A stretch of 64,000 bases of DNA from Mangrovibacter phragmitis (GTDB lineage Bacteria; Pseudomonadota; Gammaproteobacteria; Enterobacterales; Enterobacteriaceae): positions 496,001-560,000 of the forward strand of contig NZ_LYRP01000001.1 in the NCBI RefSeq assembly GCF_001655675.1. The letters are read 5' to 3'. The notes below the pieces were generated by a model that saw only the letters and a list, made by a program, of their open reading frames with translations, had not been told where the DNA came from and did not search any database. The translations under genes were made by a program, and so were the position numbers. Shown piece after piece: positions 44,020-51,560 of the stretch (position 1 is its first letter; each line of letters starts with the position of its first letter).

Positions 44020-44689
44020 ATATATTGACCACAAGAACGCGCACAATCATCTGCAAGATATTTCTCATAATAATTAATTAAATTTTTACAAAAAATTATC
44101 ATTGATACAGAGAAAAGCTTTTCAGCACATTATATTTTACCGCGCGAATTTCCATTCTGTTTTATAAGCAAAACACTGCGGCATGGCACAGACGCATACA
44201 GGATAATAATGTTAACCAGAGTTAATTTATTTATTACGGTGGCTAAAACACTTTAATAATAAACAAACAACAAGTAATAGCCTACTCAAATAATCAGAAA
44301 ATATCAGCAACCAGAAAGAAATAAACTAATTATTATCAATACGATACAACACAAAGCACACTTGCATTACAACAACACACTCACTTATTAGCCCGCGAAT
44401 AGTACACCGAGTAAATAAAGTAATTAATCGTAAAAACTCACATTGAGAGTATCCTTATTTTAAATATGGCTGTATGCTAAGAAGAGTTAAACAAGGAATA
44501 ACTGCTGATATGCATTATCCAGTTATGTTGAGGGCGATGGTACAGTGAACTGTTATGCCATTGCTCAGGCGATGATGTTTAAAATAATGCCGTAAAAAAT
44601 AGATTCAGCTGATGATAAGCCTGCAGCATTTATTCAGTTTCTTCGTGAATTAGCAAAATCACAGGTTTCCAGAAAATAAGGATATTGTT

Positions 44690-45187
44690 ATGGCCGTAAC
44701 TGATATTGTTTCGAAGTTGAATGTACAAATGAACCGTGAGTTTTACTCATCTAACCTTTACCTGCAATTAAGTGCATGGTGCATTGAGCACGAACTGAAC
44801 GATACTGCGCACTTCCTGAGAACCCAGGCGCAGGGGACGGTAACACTGATGATGCGTTTTTTCGATCATTTGAAAAAAATGGGAGGAAATCCGGTAGTGC
44901 AACCAATACCGAGTGGGCTAAAACCCGGTTGCAACTCACTGGCAGTGTTGTTTGAAAAAATGTTAAATGACTACCGTTTCCGTGCCGAAAACCTGGTTCA
45001 ATTGCAGGATGAAGCAGTAAGCATCAATGATATGTCCACGCTGTTATTCTTGCAGGAAGTTGAAAAAATCCAGCGTAAAAACGGTGCAGTGTTAGTAAAA
45101 ATGCTCGCGATGGTGCGCGAAGCTGATGCATCGGGAATGTGCCTCATGCAAACCGACCATATTCTGGCTAAGGCTGCAACGGCATGA
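44690..45187 (+). CDS. ftnB: FtnB, ferritin-like protein
   Basis: Ferritin-family protein of 165 residues, most like E. coli FtnB. It aligns without gaps to FtnA at the N-terminus: Glu17 is kept, but the positions of FtnA ferroxidase ligands Glu50 and His53 are Thr50 and Leu53, so the di-iron site is incomplete, as in E. coli FtnB. It probably has a role in iron supply or repair of iron-sulfur clusters and less in bulk storage. It keeps the position next to araF seen in E. coli. A terminator follows at about 60 bp. Confidence 0.9.
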   Translation: MAVTDIVSKLNVQMNREFYSSNLYLQLSAWCIEHELNDTAHFLRTQAQGTVTLMMRFFDHLKKMGGNPVVQPIPSGLKPGCNSLAVLFEKMLNDYRFRAENLVQLQDEAVSINDMSTLLFLQEVEKIQRKNGAVLVKMLAMVREADASGMCLMQTDHILAKAATA

Positions 45188-45248
45188 AGCATGATATGTA
45201 AAATGCCATAAGCAGTAGTGCAGAACACCCTCACTTAATTCCATCAGG

Positions 45249-45283
45249 CCAACCCCAAACCTCTCCCCGGGGTTGGTCATTTT
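45249..45283 (+). terminator. ftnB terminator
   Basis: CCAACCCC (45249-45256) pairs with GGGGTTGG (45269-45276), then TCATTTT. Confidence 0.75.
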
Positions 45284-45325
45284 CAATACAACCTGCCAGC
45301 AGAACACCCCTTATAACCCAGGGCT

Positions 45326-45574
45326 TTAGTGCGCATCGGTTGAGCGGGAAAACTTAAGTTCAATCAATGCAATGGCTTTTTGTACCGCACGCAATGTAAC
45401 CGGATCAGCTGAGGGGTGACCAGCAAAGTCAATAGAACGAAGTTGCGTTGCCATTTTTTCCCGAACTTCCACAGGAGCGATAACATCAATGACATCCAGT
45501 ATTTGTTTAATCACTAACTGGCATGCAACCACATCAGAAACCAGTTCATCTTCTTTGCTAAAGGAGCCAGACAT
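45326..45574 (-). CDS. yecJ: YecJ-like DUF2766 small protein
   Basis: Small cytoplasmic protein of 82 residues with no membrane segment or catalytic motif; it looks all-helical. The core [20 protein letters not shown] and the C-terminal [12 protein letters not shown] agree with my memory of E. coli YecJ, which lies in the same neighbourhood. Function unknown. I use the ATG at 45574 with GAGG eight bases upstream, against an ATG eight codons earlier. Confidence 0.65.
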   Translation of the reverse strand: MSGSFSKEDELVSDVVACQLVIKQILDVIDVIAPVEVREKMATQLRSIDFAGHPSADPVTLRAVQKAIALIELKFSRSTDAH

Positions 45575-45960
45575 TATTTTTTCCTCGTAAAAGCGCATAT
45601 GGTACCGGGATACGGGTCAAAACGGTAGTTCAGCAGGAGAAATCCGTGTGATGGCAGGATAATGTCGGTATTTAGTTGAAGCAGTTCGCTAACAAGTGAG
45701 TGGAATGGCGGTATTTTTATTTCTTTATTGCGTATTACAACATAACCCAGCTACGTTCGCCGGGTTTAGCAGGCGGGAAACTTGAAGATATCAGCCCGGA
45801 AGCCCTCCGGGTAATTGAACAGAGGGTCGGCTACCCTTATGAGAATTGCTGGGGTAAAAGCAAATTGCTCAGTAAAGATAAGGCAAATACTACTGGCTCT
45901 GCATTCGCCGCTACGTCGGCTGTTTCATCACGCCATTCGTACCCTGTGATGCAAGCCGGG
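45575..45960. other. Region between yecJ-like gene and azuCR
   Basis: About 390 bp. The right half includes protein-like codons on the plus strand (45760-45930, around LEDISPEALRVIEQRVGYPYE) but no start with a ribosome-binding site, and the frame runs on into the azuCR terminator and antisense to azuC. I see no confident gene. Confidence 0.35.
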
Positions 45961-45964
45961 CATA

Positions 45965-45993
45965 AAAAAACCTGCTTCATGATGGAGCAGGTT
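45965..45993 (-). terminator. azuCR terminator
   Basis: AACCTGCT (45969-45976) pairs with AGCAGGTT (45986-45993), followed by a run of Ts on the minus strand; it begins 8 nt after the azuC stop. Confidence 0.88.
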
Positions 45994-46000
45994 CTTTTTA

Positions 46001-46090
46001 TCAAAACATTGCGCCCGGCGGGACGTCTTTGAATGTTTTGCAGTAGTTTTCAAACATGCTTTTCAGAATGCGACGCAGACGCAGCTTCAT
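46001..46090 (-). CDS. azuC: AzuC, small membrane-associated protein
   Basis: A 29-codon gene: MKLRLRRILKSMFENY, then CKTFKDVPPGAMF. This matches the 28-residue E. coli AzuC over nearly its whole length, including KTFKDVPPG. In E. coli AzuC is an amphipathic small protein found at the inner membrane and reported to bind GlpD. GAGG lies seven bases before the ATG. Two CRP-like sites overlie and precede the promoter, in keeping with the known CRP repression of azuCR. Confidence 0.88.
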   Translation of the reverse strand: MKLRLRRILKSMFENYCKTFKDVPPGAMF

Positions 46091-46140
46091 GGTCAAACCT
46101 CATATATGTTATGCAGGTGTTGCTCTATCCGCACATATAA

Positions 46141-46156
46141 TATGACCACCATCACA
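46141..46156. promoter_or_regulatory. CRP-like site overlapping the azuCR promoter
   Basis: TATGA-N6-TCACA matches the CRP half-sites at 9 of 10 positions and lies between the -10 and -35 of azuCR, a repressing position. Confidence 0.55.
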
Positions 46157-46170
46157 AAAATCAACTGATT

Positions 46171-46186
46171 TGTGATGCGCATCACA
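46171..46186. promoter_or_regulatory. CRP site upstream of azuCR
   Basis: TGTGA-TGCGCA-TCACA, a perfect palindromic CRP site extended to TTTGTGATGCGCATCACAAA. Its centre is 30 bp from the neighbouring CRP-like site, about three helical turns. Confidence 0.8.
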
Positions 46187-46398
46187 AAAAACCTCAAACT
46201 ACACTATGCAATATTATTGTGACGGTACTGAACCATGAAAATCGCTAACAGAGAGCATATGACAAGGTATAGCTTTTTATCAGGTAGCAAGCCGTACTCA
46301 ATACCAGGCACAACTGCATAACCACGCGGCTTCGAATGATTGTTTGAGGCATGAAAAAAGCCAGCATAAGCTGGCCTGCGAAATCATCGTATTGTTAC
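46187..46398. other. Region between azuCR promoter and the isomerase gene
   Basis: About 210 bp. It contains only the terminator of the isomerase gene near its right end and one unsupported 28-codon frame (start 46235) without a ribosome-binding site. Confidence 0.4.
46354..46375 (-). terminator. Isomerase gene terminator
   Basis: GCCAGC (46360-46365) pairs with GCTGGC (46370-46375) around ATAA; six Ts follow on the minus strand. Confidence 0.85.
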
Positions 46399-47034
46399 TT
46401 AGCCAAGGAGTTCACGAACAAACGCTTCAATTTCTTTATCCTGGCAATGCTCAAAGAAACATTTCTGGAAACGTTCGCCAGACACCGCTGTTTTAACCAG
46501 TTCAGGATCCACTGCGCGTAAACCTTCCAGGTAATCTTTTACTAAAGCACCTTTCACCTGGTTGAGAATACCAGCGTTACGCACTTGTGGCTCTTTACGC
46601 TCTGGTGGGTAACCTTCACCTTTACGGCCAGTGAACGCTTTTTCAAAAATAAAGCGCACATTCAGTTCAGCACCCCACCCAAAGCCTTTAGCGAAAGGTA
46701 AAGAAAGCGCGTTACCATTGTTGATCTGGGCAAACAAGAAAGCATCTGCCGGATCAATACAGTAACCGCAAACCACTCCCGGGTGAATGTTCAGCGACAT
46801 CAATGCGCCCTGGCCTGTGCCACACCCCGTCACAACAAAATCAACCGCTTTTGAGTTCAACAGCAGGCTTGCCATAATACCTAAATGAATATAGGTCAGG
46901 TGGTGGTCTTGTTCATCGCTCATGCCCACGTTGAAAACTGACAGACCTTTTTCATCAGCAACCGCGTTCAACTCGTTAAGGACGACGGCATTCTTGCTTG
47001 CCTGACTGTTTTCCATCATCAGTGCAACTTTCAT
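46399..47034 (-). CDS. RpiB/LacAB-family sugar-phosphate isomerase
   Basis: Protein of 211 residues in the RpiB/LacA/LacB isomerase family. The family core is VDFVVTGCGTGQGALMSLN, where the cysteine corresponds to the catalytic base of RpiB, followed by GVVCGYCIDPADAFLFAQINNGNALSLP. It is about 60 residues longer than RpiB; the additional C-terminal part (after residue 130, with ERKEPQVRNAGILNQVK) marks a distinct subgroup. Substrate is unknown, and no pathway gene is adjacent. It is transcribed alone. Confidence 0.8.
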   Translation of the reverse strand: MKVALMMENSQASKNAVVLNELNAVADEKGLSVFNVGMSDEQDHHLTYIHLGIMASLLLNSKAVDFVVTGCGTGQGALMSLNIHPGVVCGYCIDPADAFLFAQINNGNALSLPFAKGFGWGAELNVRFIFEKAFTGRKGEGYPPERKEPQVRNAGILNQVKGALVKDYLEGLRAVDPELVKTAVSGERFQKCFFEHCQDKEIEAFVRELLG

Positions 47035-47414
47035 TCTATTCTCTCCTGAATCGTAGCGTGGTTAACCCACCAGATTTGCGACTTGATGAGTTAACAATAC
47101 TACTCCATGAACATACTTTCAAATTTAATAAAATATTGTTTTAAAAATTACAATCTGGTTCACAATTTACTTCCATGATACCGGTAATGCAAGCCATTTA
47201 CGCAGAACAGACTGTCATGTTGCCTGCCCTATCACTCACGGAAAACACCTGCTTTAACCTGTTCATCAGGCAAGGCACAACGCCCTGATGCCTGCTCCAC
47301 AGCCATCACATATTGAGTAATAACTCACTGGCAGAGCCCTTTTCCCCTTTATTCAGTCGATTGCCCCGACTGCCAGTCACCTACAATCTTTTTTATTTGT
47401 CACAGGCACTCGGC
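47035..47414. other. Intergenic region before yecR
   Basis: About 380 bp with divergent promoters for the isomerase and yecR. I found no sigma-28 match upstream of yecR, although E. coli yecR belongs to the flagellar regulon. Two 15-nt-scale repeats are not evident. Confidence 0.35.
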
Positions 47415-47747
47415 ATGAGAACAATAATTTTAGCGGTTTTATGTGGGTTGGTAGCGGGTTGTACCATAACGAAGACACCTGAATTTGTCGGCGGTGACCG
47501 CACCAGTGGAGTTGTCCGCCTGGCCTATGACCTGCCGCCACTGCAAAACGCTCGGGTAGATCAGTACATGGCGCAGAATAACGCGAACAGGGCCTGCCAG
47601 GCATGGGGTTATGCCACAGCGCAGTCATTCGGTAACCCAATAACCACCTGTACGACAACCAGTGCGTCTGAGTGCCTGAATGAACAAGTAACAACATCCT
47701 GGTTATGCCAGGGACAATTGATTCAGAGTAATACAGCAGGATATTAA
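47415..47747 (+). CDS. yecR: YecR-like lipoprotein
   Basis: Lipoprotein of 110 residues. The N-terminus MRTIILAVLCGLVAGC is a signal peptide with lipobox LVAGC (lipidated Cys16). The mature part begins TITKTPEFVGGDRTSGVVRLAYD and contains six further cysteines, and resembles the YecR family. I choose the ATG at 47415 so that the signal peptide is N-terminal; the frame is open 34 codons further upstream. E. coli YecR is in the flagellar regulon; its function is unknown. Confidence 0.75.
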   Translation: MRTIILAVLCGLVAGCTITKTPEFVGGDRTSGVVRLAYDLPPLQNARVDQYMAQNNANRACQAWGYATAQSFGNPITTCTTTSASECLNEQVTTSWLCQGQLIQSNTAGY

Positions 47748-48024
47748 GAGAGAATACCCGCTTCCCGTCACCAGGTAGTGGGCACCGCTCCGTGGCTAAG
47801 CACCGTTATAACCCGCATTAGTCACATTTTCTGAATGTTATCCGGTTTACCCGGGGATAGCACGGAAGCACTAAAGCAGTGTGTTCTTTTAAATTGTGGA
47901 CCTTATCAGCCACACTTTACCCACGGCATCTATACTTAAACCTGTCCAGGGAAGTCGTTTTTCAGGTCTGATGACATTAAAAAAATCATTATGTTACAAG
48001 CCGCATTACGGCCCGGATGACGAC

Positions 48025-49959
48025 ATGAATGAAGATAATGAACGCCAGAAATTCTACTTACTAGAAAGGAATAAGCTCCTTTATGGCAATGCCTTTAACG
48101 GGCTGGCAATTAGCGGGTTGGCAGCCCTTACGCTGACACTGAGTTTTCTTACGCCAGAAAACCGCGCGGGAAAAATCACCTGGCTTACCGTGATGCTGGT
48201 TATTTTGGGTTTACGCTGTATTGGTATTTTTATCTGGCGTCATCTTCCGGCAGATCAACAAGGTGAAAGGCGTTACCACCGGCGCTTCAGTATTGGCGCC
48301 TTAATTACTGCAACCGTCTGGTCTGCTTACAGTCTGTGCTTCTACCAAAGCTTCAGCTCGGAAGAATTTACCTGTCTGGTGATTATTTTATCCGCCATGG
48401 CAGCGGGGGCAACCTGCATACTCTCGGGCCATCCATTGCTGGCGATCTTGTACTCCTGCATAATGTTACTTCCCTGCTCACTGATTCTGTTGATGTTTTC
48501 AGACAGTTATAAAACTCACCTTGGGTTCCTTGGTATTTTCTTCACGCTGGCAATGGTGTTTTCAGCGCTTACAGTCTCCCGTTATATTCGCAACGCAATT
48601 TTTCTCAAATACAAAAACCAGACCATGCTGGAACATATGGAAGACCTGGTGCGCCAGCGCACTCAGGATTTATACAAACTTTCAAGGATGGACCCATTAA
48701 CAGGTCTGTATAACCGCTCAACTTTTCTGGAGCAGGCAAACCAGTTGACGGCACTGTTCCACCAGCAGCGTATTGATGGTTATAGTGTTTTTTTTATTGA
48801 ACTGGATAGTTTTAAACAAATTAACGATACCCTCGGACATACATACGGCGATGCGCTCCTGCGCAAATTCAGTGACCGCTTACGCGAATTTTCCGATGAC
48901 AATACCTGGTTTTGTCGTTGGGGCGGCAATGAATTTATCTTTGCCACTGCGCTGACCGACCCCGGCGAATTATACTGGATAGCTGACGCTATGCTGGTGC
49001 GGTTTAGCATGCCATACCGCGTTAATGAACAACAGATTACCCCTCGTTCAACCATTGGTATTGCCGTCTGCCCAGAGCATGGCGATAACATAAACAAGTT
49101 GATTCAACTGGCCGATATTGCGATGTACGCGCAACAAGATCACGTCCATGAACGTATCGCGTTCTACAACAAGTCACTGGAGCACAACCTGCTGCGCCGC
49201 ACAGCGTTACTTGAAGCGTTGCGCTCAGCACTGGCGGTCGGGTCCCTGAGCCTGGCATTACAGCCTATTGTCAGCGCAGACAGCCAGCGTATTGCTGGCT
49301 TTGAGGTGTTACTACGCTGGAAGCACAATGGCGAAAACATTTCTCCGGCGGAATTCATTCCGCTGGCGGAGCAAAGTGGATTGATTGTCCCTGTCGGCTA
49401 TTGGGTGCTGGAGCAGGCCTGCCAAATATTGACCGTAATACCTCACGCCACCGCCAGTCTGTCAGTCAATGTTTCCGTTATCCAAATACAGGATCCACAT
49501 TTTGTCACCAATGTGGAACAATTGCTTAATAAACATAATATAGCGCCCTGGCGACTGCACCTGGAAGTGACAGAAACGTTCTTTCACCAGGCGCAACATG
49601 GTGTGAAAGAAACAATCAGCCGTCTACACCTGTTGGGAGTGAAAATTTCTATTGATGATTTTGGCACGGGCTACTCCAGTCTTTCCGTGATTCAGAACCT
49701 CAATATTGATTACGTAAAAATCGACCGCGCCTTTGTAGCTAACATCTTCGAGAAAGGTCAATCGATTGTTGCCGCAGTAATGACCATTGCCCACGGGCTT
49801 AATTTTCAGGTGGTTGCTGAAGGTGTGGAAACGCCTGAACAAGCCGCGCAGTTGGCTAAGCTTGGCGTCCATTTTATGCAAGGCTATTACTTCAGCAAAC
49901 CCGTTCCCGTGAAACAAGCGCTGGCGTTATTACCACAACAAAGACAAGACAGTGCCTGA
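48025..49959 (+). CDS. Membrane GGDEF/EAL protein, likely c-di-GMP phosphodiesterase
   Basis: About 644 residues. An N-terminal region of five or six hydrophobic helices (to about residue 190) precedes a GGDEF domain and an EAL domain. The GGDEF site reads GGNEF (residues 300-304), so diguanylate cyclase activity is probably lost. The EAL site reads FEVLLRW with Glu427 kept, and VTET, IDDFGTGYSSL, VKIDRAFV and VAEGVET are intact, so phosphodiesterase activity is likely. The start is uncertain: GTG 47896, an in-frame ATG at 47971 and ATG 48025 are possible; I prefer the last because GGA precedes it and earlier residues look non-coding. A role in lowering c-di-GMP to favour motility is inferred. 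Confidence 0.82.
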   Translation: MNEDNERQKFYLLERNKLLYGNAFNGLAISGLAALTLTLSFLTPENRAGKITWLTVMLVILGLRCIGIFIWRHLPADQQGERRYHRRFSIGALITATVWSAYSLCFYQSFSSEEFTCLVIILSAMAAGATCILSGHPLLAILYSCIMLLPCSLILLMFSDSYKTHLGFLGIFFTLAMVFSALTVSRYIRNAIFLKYKNQTMLEHMEDLVRQRTQDLYKLSRMDPLTGLYNRSTFLEQANQLTALFHQQRIDGYSVFFIELDSFKQINDTLGHTYGDALLRKFSDRLREFSDDNTWFCRWGGNEFIFATALTDPGELYWIADAMLVRFSMPYRVNEQQITPRSTIGIAVCPEHGDNINKLIQLADIAMYAQQDHVHERIAFYNKSLEHNLLRRTALLEALRSALAVGSLSLALQPIVSADSQRIAGFEVLLRWKHNGENISPAEFIPLAEQSGLIVPVGYWVLEQACQILTVIPHATASLSVNVSVIQIQDPHFVTNVEQLLNKHNIAPWRLHLEVTETFFHQAQHGVKETISRLHLLGVKISIDDFGTGYSSLSVIQNLNIDYVKIDRAFVANIFEKGQSIVAAVMTIAHGLNFQVVAEGVETPEQAAQLAKLGVHFMQGYYFSKPVPVKQALALLPQQRQDSA

Positions 49960-50099
49960 TGCAGGTTGTTGATTTGATGAGCAGACACACCACAATAGCA
50001 TGTTGAGGAGCAGATTTGTGTTATATTCCGCATTCTTTATTGTCAGCGTTATTGGCTTTCCTTTCCGAATGACGCGCTGTTTTATGGCATGACGCAGCT

Positions 50100-51560
50100 A
50101 TGCAAATCTCATCACGCACTAAAATTGTCGTTCATTTATGTGGTTTTCTGGTTCTCCTTTATAGTCTTTCGATGATCCCTCCCATGCTGCTGGCCCTGAT
50201 TGATAAAGACCGCAGCCTGTTTGCATTTTTAATCACTTTTGTCTGTTTTTCCGTGCTGGGTGGTTTTTGTTGGGTTACCACGCGCCAGGAAAATGTACAA
50301 CTTAAAACACAGGATGGCTTCATTATCATCGTCCTGTTCTGGTTACTGTTTTCGGTCATCAGCGCCATGCCTTTATGGCTTAACGACAGTCTGCATATCA
50401 GTCTTGCTGACGCATTGTTTGAAGGTGTTTCCGGAATAACAACCACGGGTGCATCGATATTCAATAATGTCAGTCTGTTACCCCGTTCCATACTGTATTA
50501 TCGCGCCCAGTTGAATTTCATTGGTGGCCTGGGCGTTATCGTACTGGCTGTTGCTGTACTGCCTTTACTGGGTATTGGGGGAATGAAACTTTACCAGTCG
50601 GAAATGCCCGGCCCATTTAAAGAAGAACGGCTGACACCAAGGCTCGCCGATACATCACGTAATCTGTGGTTTACCTATTTGCTGCTTGGGCTGGCCTGCA
50701 CCATTGCCTACATGTTTGCCGGGATGCCGTGGTTTGACGCACTGTGCCATGGCTTATCGACCGTCTCGCTGGGAGGGTTTTCTACCCGTAGTGAAAGTAT
50801 TGGTTTTTTTGACAACCAGACAGTCGAACTGGTGGCCGGGGTTTTCTCACTACTGTCAGGAATCAATTTCACCCTCTACTTTGTTGCCATAATACGCCGC
50901 AGTATTCAGCCTTTTCGCCGTAACCCTGAATTGCGTTTTTACTTTACTGTTGCCGCTATTCTGGTCACCATCGTGGCCTTCGAAGTCTGGCGGGCCGGGA
51001 TGTACTCACCAGGAGACTCGCTGGTTCATGCCTTTTTCCTCACCAGTTCAATGCTTACAGATAATGGTCTGGCTACCGGGGATTATGCCCACTGGCCCAC
51101 GCACACAATCGTGTTACTACTCTGTGCCAGCTTTTTTGGCGGATGTGTCGGCTCTACCTGTGGCGGGCTGAAAATGATGCGCCTGCTGATTTTACTCCGC
51201 CAGAGCCGCCATGAATTACACCAACTTGCCCATCCGCGCGCGCTAATCAGCATTAAAGTAGGAAAAACCGTAATGAGCGACCGGGTTGTTCGCTCTGTGG
51301 GGAGTTTCTTTTTTCTCTACGTGGCCTGTACCTGTCTGTTCATCTGGTTACTGAATTTAATGGGCTACGACTTGCTCACTTCATTTGCGACCGTCGCCGC
51401 CTGTATCAACAACATGGGCCTGGGTTTTGGAGCGACGGCCAGCGGGTTCGGCGGGCTGTCAGAGGGCGCAAAATATTTGATGTGCGCTGCAATGCTGCTT
51501 GGCCGCCTGGAAATCTACCCGGTTCTTATCTTGTTTTCACGCACCTTCTGGCGCAGTTAA
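50100..51560 (+). CDS. trkG: TrkG-like potassium uptake protein
   Basis: Potassium-translocating subunit of the Trk system, 486 residues. It is closer to E. coli TrkG than to TrkH: HLCGFLVLLYSLSMIPPM, LNFIGGLGVIVLAVAVLPLLGIGG and CINNMGLGFGATAS are shared with TrkG. The four P-loop filter regions are visible as VSGITTTGAS, STVSLGGFST, SSMLTDNGLAT and FATVAACINNMG. It needs TrkA for function, encoded elsewhere. Its last 24 bp overlap the 3' end of the converging sensor kinase gene. Confidence 0.9.
   Translation: MQISSRTKIVVHLCGFLVLLYSLSMIPPMLLALIDKDRSLFAFLITFVCFSVLGGFCWVTTRQENVQLKTQDGFIIIVLFWLLFSVISAMPLWLNDSLHISLADALFEGVSGITTTGASIFNNVSLLPRSILYYRAQLNFIGGLGVIVLAVAVLPLLGIGGMKLYQSEMPGPFKEERLTPRLADTSRNLWFTYLLLGLACTIAYMFAGMPWFDALCHGLSTVSLGGFSTRSESIGFFDNQTVELVAGVFSLLSGINFTLYFVAIIRRSIQPFRRNPELRFYFTVAAILVTIVAFEVWRAGMYSPGDSLVHAFFLTSSMLTDNGLATGDYAHWPTHTIVLLLCASFFGGCVGSTCGGLKMMRLLILLRQSRHELHQLAHPRALISIKVGKTVMSDRVVRSVGSFFFLYVACTCLFIWLLNLMGYDLLTSFATVAACINNMGLGFGATASGFGGLSEGAKYLMCAAMLLGRLEIYPVLILFSRTFWRS

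Larger units (their letters stand above)
43681..44689. other. Long araF/ftnB intergenic region
   Basis: About 1 kb. 43681-44020 contains the araF regulatory region with an AraC half-site and two nested inverted repeats. 44020-44480 is AT-rich without conserved ORFs. 44505-44680 contains several very short frames that look like decayed coding sequence but match nothing I recognise. The ftnB promoter must lie near its right end. Confidence 0.5.
45962..46130 (-). ncRNA. azuCR: AzuCR dual-function RNA
   Basis: A transcript from a predicted start near 46130 to the terminator at 45962-45993 would be about 168 nt and contain azuC, matching the E. coli AzuCR RNA (about 164 nt), which both encodes AzuC and base-pairs with carbon-metabolism mRNAs. 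The promoter is -35 TTGATT (46159-46164) and -10 TATTAT (46137-46142) with a 16-bp spacer. The base-pairing role here is inferred from homology. Confidence 0.75.

Noticed and set aside
44505-44680. Possible decayed small gene before ftnB, with frames such as MHYPVML and DDKPAAFIQFLREL
   Set aside because: Short frames in different phases could recall a HicB-like start, but the similarity is too short to support a call.
45700-46032. 110-codon plus-strand frame
   Set aside because: It overlaps the azuCR terminator and azuC in antisense and lacks a ribosome-binding site.
46235-46321. 28-codon frame beginning MKIANREHM
   Set aside because: No ribosome-binding site and no recognised homolog.
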